A program made the translations under genes and the position numbers. From Tetmemena sp. SeJ-2015 (Eukaryota > Ciliophora > Spirotrichea > Sporadotrichida > Oxytrichidae), in contig JAJKFJ010022210.1 in the NCBI GenBank assembly GCA_027382625.1, forward strand, positions 28,265-92,264: DNA of 64,000 nucleotides, read 5' to 3'. The notes beneath the pieces were generated by a model. The model was given only the letters and a program-made list of their open reading frames with translations. It was not told the origin of the DNA and did not search any database. Shown here piece by piece: positions 59,712-64,000 of this stretch. Positions within the stretch are counted from its first letter, which is position 1, and every line of letters starts with the position of its first letter.

Positions 59712-61234
59712 ATGAATGAAGCTTTCAAGGGGCTGTACGTTATAGCCACTCTCTTCAATCAATAAGACTATTTAAATTTTCTTTGATTTTGAATAATCCA
59801 GTCTACTACTAATCACGATACGTACTCTTTGAATGATTTTCCCGCCACATCAAAGCATCTGGTGTTCCTTTGTATGTGATAGAATGCCTCTACGAAGGGT
59901 AGCATGAATTCATGTTCACAGAGGCTGAAAACCCCACTCATATCCAAGTGAGAGCTGAGCACCCACTCTTTCACAAGGAGAACTATAATTTAATTTGCCT
60001 TTTAATTGATAACTTGTTCAACATAGCTGTAAACTACTTACCAACTGACTGGAAGTACGTGCTGCAGTTAGATGCCGATATTGAATATGTGGACTAGGAT
60101 TGGCCTCAAAGAATGGTGGACGCTTTTTAGAAGTACGATATCATCCAGGCTTTCGATTTCAACTACTGGCTTGGCCCTAAAAACGAAACTCTCTTAAAAA
60201 TAATTTAAATTTAGAGTAATGTTGCAACTCAGTTTCAAGCATATTCATACGGTTACGCCATCGGCAATCTCTAGAATAAAAATTTATATATTCTTTAAAG
60301 ATAAAATGAGTGAATGATTTGGCTGAATACGCTCACATTATGTGGTTCACCCCAGGCTTCGGGTGGGGTTTTACTCGCAAAGCATACGAAGCACTAGGAG
60401 GAATTTACGATCTATGCATATGTGAAAGTTAAAAAGGTTAAAATATTATCCCTTCTATCTCATTAATTTACAATAGCTGGGAACTCTGACATTATAATGG
60501 CTAGAATATTCGCAGGTCTCAGTTCCAAGGACATAAATGAAGATAAGAATATTAGTCAGCCTTTCCGCTAATCTCAAATTTAATTTAATACTCTATGCTA
60601 TCTATCCTAAATCTTTTGATGACTTTGGAAACAAGTTTAGAAACCTTTCTCAGCAATTGCAGGTAGGCTATTTAAAATACAGTATGATAATTTAAACCTG
60701 TATGTTATTCTATCCCAACGCCTCAATGAAGCGAAAATCTTATATACTTATGAATTTCTATTTTCTATTTGATTGAAGCACTACTATCATGGGAAGTTTG
60801 GGAAAAGGTTTTACAACGAGCGCTACAAAATCCTAGAAGAAGACAGATTTAACCCCTACACAGATTTGTATCGCAATGAGTACGGAGTATACTAGGTGAA
60901 GCCTAGTAAGCCGAGGGTGATAGAGCGGATGTGGGAGTACTTCCACTCCAGAGAGGAGGATTCTGAAGACGAGGTGGATGACACTTCTCCAAAGTACGAG
61001 AGCAGAGAAAACTTCGACCGATCGCATGCTTTAGTCAAGCAGAAGAAGGAATAACAACGCGCTTTGGAATAAAAGAAAAAAGAGGAGATCGAGCAGGCAG
61101 AGCTGCTGCGCTTAATATAGGAAAGGAAGGAGAAGAGGAGGCTTGAAGATTTGGCTTTTGAAAAATAGAAAAAGAGTTAATAAGTAAAGAGAAGAGGAGC
61201 AGCAGGATGGAAGATCAGATTTTCTGATTTGTGA
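59712..61234 (+). CDS. GT-A-like glycosyltransferase, copy G, with one in-frame TGA
   Basis: ATG 59712; TGA 61232-61234. Eight IESs (314 bp) are removed to leave 1209 bp, 403 codons. Motifs: GLYVIATLFNP, PLYVIECLYEGQHEF, HPLFHKENLFNIAVNYLPTD, QLDADIEYVD (DAD at 60071-60079), AFDFNYWLGPKNET, HIMWFTPGFGWGFTRKAYEA, CGNSDIIMARIF, KHYYHGKFGKRFYNERYKIL, EYGVYQVKPSKP. The tail is a long charged coiled coil (KKKEEIEQAELLRLIQERKE), as in copy F. An in-frame TGA at 59834-59836 sits where copies D, F and H have arginine, so this copy may be newly inactivated, or the base may be an error. Divergently oriented from copies A-F. Confidence 0.7.
59757..59794. other. IES, copy G (pointer AATC)
   Basis: AATC at 59757-59760 and 59795-59798. 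Restores ATLFNPVYYQSRY. Confidence 0.8.
59981..60010. other. IES, copy G (pointer AACT)
   Basis: AACT at 59981-59984 and 60011-60014; 30 bp, so the frame is open even if retained. Removal gives HKENLFNIAVNYLP, matching the other copies. Confidence 0.8.
60187..60225. other. IES, copy G (pointer AACTC)
   Basis: AACTC at 60187-60191 and 60226-60230. Joins GPKNET to QFQAYSYGYAIG. Confidence 0.85.
60266..60312. other. IES, copy G (pointer AAT)
   Basis: AAT at 60266-60268 and 60313-60315. Joins YGYAIGN to DLAEYAHIMWF. Confidence 0.7.
60423..60477. other. IES, copy G (pointer TG)
   Basis: Only TG is shared (60423-60424, 60478-60479). Chosen because it gives CICGNSDIIMA, the exact length of CILGSSDYIMS in copy H. 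Confidence 0.55.
60570..60609. other. IES, copy G (pointer AATCT)
   Basis: AATCT at 60570-60574 and 60610-60614. Joins SQPFRQS to FDDFGNKFRNL and skips two TGAs. Confidence 0.8.
60682..60699. other. Very short IES, copy G (pointer GTATG)
   Basis: GTATG at 60682-60686 and 60700-60704; 18 bp would be removed without changing the frame, so this one rests on the repeat and on alignment length alone. Confidence 0.45.
60727..60773. other. IES, copy G (pointer TGAAGC)
   Basis: TGAAGC at 60727-60732 and 60774-60779. Restores SMKHYYHGKFGK. Confidence 0.85.
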
Positions 61235-61812
61235 AATATATATAAGCTCAATCTATCAAATATTTAAAAAAAACTCTAATTGTTTTCTCAAGAAAGCCAA
61301 ATTTATAGTAAGAATTCTGAGTTAATAGAGAAAGGATATATTAAAGTCAATGAGATATTCACTTTTTAAATGATTCGAAATAATTATATACCATTCGATA
61401 GAGAATGAAATTTAAAGGCACTTTTATTTTTTGAGGAACTATTGAATATTGCTGTTAGAGGAGCTCTCTCTATAGCGCAAGTTAGAATAAAAAGAGAATT
61501 CCGAAAAATGAAATTTGTGCCGATCATATTTCTATATAGAAAGCAGCTATAGTATTGGTGGAAGAACAAAAAACTATACATACAATTTAAGTAGTTATAG
61601 AACTAGCAATACTTTATTGAAGTGATAAACACATATTTTAACTGACACCAATTTATACCCTATTTTAATTTCCATTTAAATTTTGGGCACATATTTTTAT
61701 TTAAATATTCCATTCCTTCAATAAGTTGATTACCTTTCCTAGATTTGGGACGAATTAAAGTTTTTCTATATATTGTAATGAAATAGTAAGAAAATTGGTG
61801 TTTTAGCGACTA
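61235..61812. other. AT-rich spacer
   Basis: Intergenic between copies G and H. The minus-strand frame at 61384-61581 has no family similarity. Confidence 0.5.
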
Positions 61813-63216
61813 ATGTCTTCAATTATCGGTCCTTCAATCGCAGGTCTTTTCGCTGTGACCGCTATCTTCAACCCTACAGGAGATCAACTCAGATACGATC
61901 TTTTTCATAGATTCAAAGCACAGATGGATGCTTCGGGAGTTAACTTATTAATTCAGTAAGAAAATATACTTGATTGAGTGCCTCTATATGTGATTGAGTG
62001 CTTGTATGATGGATAGGATGAGTATCAAGTCACTAATGAGGAAGATCCTACTCATATCTAAGTCAGAGCCTCGCATCCGCTCTTCCACAAAGAGAATCTG
62101 ATCATTAAAATTTATTTATATAAACAAATTGAATTAAACTGATGAACTTAGCAGTGAGTCGCTTACCTCCGACATGGGAATATGTGCTGTTAGTAGATGC
62201 AGATATTGAATTTGTAGAGGAGGACTGGCCCATGAGAGTAATTTATTCTCTACAGAGCAACGATATAGTTCAAGCTTTCGATTTCAAGCAGTTCCTAGGC
62301 CCTCGAGATGAGATCATGTTCCTTCTAATTTATCATTTAAAAGATTATGTTCCAAAGATACTCTTACTCATACGCACATGTGAATGGCTTTTCGCATGCG
62401 ATGACTCACTTGCTACAATTCGAGACAGGAGCTGCATGGGCTTTCACAAAGTAGGCTTTTAAAAAATTGCAGGGTCTCTACGATTTCTGCATATTAAATT
62501 ACCAAATAAAGTAATTTCGCTTTTTAAAGATACTTTAATTTATGGATATTAGGGTCTTCAGATTACATAATGAGTAGAATACTGGAAGGGGCGACAGAGG
62601 AGCAAATATTTGGAAGTTACAGCATTTCTAAAGGTTATCGAAGATATTTAAATGGCATCATTTCTCCTATTTTCAATATATTAAAGATCATTCATGAAGT
62701 GGGGGAGGATATGGCAAGACAGCATCTAGGACATTAAGTGGGGCTATTCAAGAGTAATTCAATTTATGGATAAATTCTCATATTATGATTCAAGGAACAC
62801 CATCAGGCATTCATTTTAAATCATAAGCAATTTTACTATAATTATAAATGAGATTTATGATTACTACCACGGTAAGGTAGTCAATCGTTAGCAGAGGAGC
62901 TGGTATAAGATAATTGAAGAGGAGGAGTACAACTCAGGCAAAGATCTCACTCGTATTCATCACTTATCATTTAAATTTAAACTACACACAAGTTTCCATT
63001 TCTATCAATAATAAATATGGGGTGTTCTAGTTGAAGCCCACCAAACAAAATTTAATAAACAGATTGAGGGACTACTTCACGAAGAAGGAGGAAGTTAGTG
63101 CGATAGATCGTTATGAAGAGCCAACTCCCAGATTCATGACCAAGGAGCAGATAGATCAAGAGATTCAAAGACAGCTTAAAATCAGAGAGAGAAGGGGATT
63201 TAAAAACGAATTATGA
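61813..63216 (+). CDS. GT-A-like glycosyltransferase, copy H
   Basis: ATG 61813 (MSSIIGPSIAGLFAVTAIFN), TGA 63214-63216. Seven IESs (303 bp) removed leave 1101 bp, exactly 367 codons without a stop. Motifs: FNPTGDQLRYDLFHRFKAQM, PLYVIECLYDGQDEYQV, HPLFHKENLMNLAVSRLPPT, LLVDADIEFVEEDWP (DAD at 62196-62204), FDFKQFLGPRDE, YSYAHVNGFSHAMTHLLQFE, GAAWAFTKQAFKKLQGLYDF, CILGSSDYIMSRI, IRHYYHGKVVNRQ, YGVFQLKPTKQN. The catalytic DAD and the HG motif are intact, so this is the best candidate for a functional gene on the plus strand. Substrate unknown. Confidence 0.85.
61938..61976. other. IES, copy H (pointer AGT)
   Basis: AGT at 61938-61940 and 61977-61979. Joins MDASGV to PLYVIECLYDG and skips a TGA. 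Confidence 0.8.
62098..62138. other. IES, copy H (pointer CTGAT)
   Basis: CTGAT at 62098-62102 and 62139-62143. Joins HKENL to MNLAVSRLPP. Confidence 0.85.
62316..62346. other. IES, copy H (pointer ATGTTCC)
   Basis: Seven-base repeat at 62316-62322 and 62347-62353. Joins GPRDEIMF to QRYSYSYAHVNG. Confidence 0.9.
62491..62545. other. IES, copy H (pointer ATATTA)
   Basis: ATATTA at 62491-62496 and 62546-62551. Restores LYDFCILGSSDYIM. Confidence 0.9.
62641..62683. other. IES, copy H (pointer AAGAT)
   Basis: AAGAT at 62641-62645 and 62684-62688. Joins SISKGYRR to SFMKWGRIWQDS. Confidence 0.85.
62809..62859. other. IES, copy H (pointer ATT)
   Basis: ATT at 62809-62811 and 62860-62862. Restores NTIRHYYHGKVV. 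Confidence 0.75.
62955..62997. other. IES, copy H (pointer ATT)
   Basis: ATT at 62955-62957 and 62998-63000. Joins GKDLTRI to SINNKYGVFQLKP. Confidence 0.7.
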
Positions 63217-63640
63217 TTACTTTAATATTTGCTCTTTAAGTAATTTCATTTATCCTTCTAATATGGAACTTAAATATCCAATTGTTTAGTATCAAACATC
63301 ATTTAATTATTAACTAAGGTTTATTTAATTTTATAAAGATTATTTTATATTAAAATATTTTGAATAATAAAGTAAAAAAAACATTAAATTTTTCATTAAA
63401 TTTTAATCCCTATTTAAAAACCTTCTTTAAAAATTATAAATTTTTTTTCAATAAAATATATAGTAGGGAATTTTAAAGAAAAAATTTGGAGATTGTTAAA
63501 TTAAATCAAAAATTAATGATCAATTTACCTTATTTAAAATAAAATTTAAAAAAAATAAATTTAATGATAATTATTCCTTTTTAAAAATTATTTACCTAAA
63601 TCGTGATTTTCAAAAAAATATACCCGGACATTTATATTTT
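63217..63640. other. AT-rich 3' flank
   Basis: Downstream of copy H; A/T-rich with homopolymer runs, no gene recognised. Confidence 0.5.
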
Positions 63641-64000
63641 TATCAATTCGGGTTTATTTTCAGAAAATCGAGCGATTTGGGGTCAGATCGGGGTTGAAAT
63701 CAAAATTGTGATATATAATAGTTGATCTTGGACTAAATTTTTAAAATAAGTAATTAAATCTTAAAACTTTAAATCAAAAATATGGGTTCGCCAAATTTCT
63801 TGCCCAAACCAGACTTTGAACTGCCTTTCTAACTTTTTTGTCGATTTCAAAAATTTTTCCCCCGTGGAAAGATTTTGGGTTGAGTTTTGAACATTTTGAG
63901 CTAACTTTCGCCAAAGTTGGGGTTGAGTTTGCAAAAGTTGGTTTTAGGAGCTGCGCACCGATTTTAGACTTGAAACCATGATTTTAGCCCTTCAACTTAG
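63641..64000. repeat. Degenerate G-rich motif repeat
   Basis: A GGGTTGA-type word recurs at about 63690, 63877 and 63920 together with CAAAAGTTGG/CCAAAGTTGG and ATTTTGAGC-like words. The composition differs from the preceding spacer. It may be the edge of a satellite or repeat extending beyond the window. Confidence 0.35.

Noticed and set aside
59834..59836. TGA as a sense codon (tryptophan) throughout the window
   Set aside because: The tryptophan codons inspected in the glycosyltransferase copies are TGG, most resolved genes end at TGA without internal ones, and apparent in-frame TGAs elsewhere disappear when IESs are removed.
60833..61027. Minus-strand frame near the end of copy G
   Set aside because: Shadow of the conserved YNERYKIL...GVYQVKP coding region on the plus strand.
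1..64000. CRISPR arrays, bacterial promoters, rRNA genes
   Set aside because: No regularly spaced repeats, no rRNA-like conserved blocks, and the sequence is clearly eukaryotic.

Overview
The window looks like germline (micronuclear) DNA of a ciliate, most likely a hypotrich/spirotrich related to Oxytricha, Stylonychia or Tetmemena. Four observations support this. (1) TAA and TAG are read as glutamine and only TGA stops: at one aligned codon of a duplicated gene family the codon is CAA in one copy (59945-59947) and TAA in another (62059-62061), with the same residues on both sides. (2) Genes are broken by short AT-rich segments flanked by direct repeats of 2-8 bp, and deleting one repeat plus the interior restores the reading frame. 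These are internal eliminated sequences (IESs) with pointers between macronuclear-destined segments (MDSs). (3) After removal, every gene resolved end to end has a length divisible by three. (4) A 4.07-kb transposon has 77-bp inverted termini that begin with C4A4 telomere-like sequence, as in the TBE elements of hypotrichs. The base composition is very AT-rich, especially on the left.

Layout. 0.1-35.6 kb: a minus-strand tandem array of about 20 members of one divergent family (F-box-like start, leucine-rich middle, conserved C-terminal domain); several members are decayed, and a broken piece of the next family sits inside the array. 36.0-52.5 kb: six minus-strand copies (A-F) of a GT-A-like glycosyltransferase with a DAD motif, split 3+3 by the TBE-like transposon at 42.67-46.74 kb. 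A hairpin-rich repeat lies between copies A and B at 38.0-38.5 kb. 52.7-59.5 kb: three plus-strand single-copy genes, one with a hydrophobic N-terminus and two charged or coiled-coil proteins, the last with three GT-AG introns as well as five IESs. 59.7-63.2 kb: two further glycosyltransferase copies (G, H) on the plus strand. 63.2-64.0 kb: AT-rich sequence passing into a G-rich motif repeat.

The IES maps were worked out by hand. Copies A, B, C, D and H and the two genes at 54.8-59.5 kb resolve completely; copy G also resolves but keeps one in-frame TGA. Copies E and F and the gene at 52.7 kb are only partly resolved. Domain names for the left-hand family are tentative, and several of its 3' ends are approximate.
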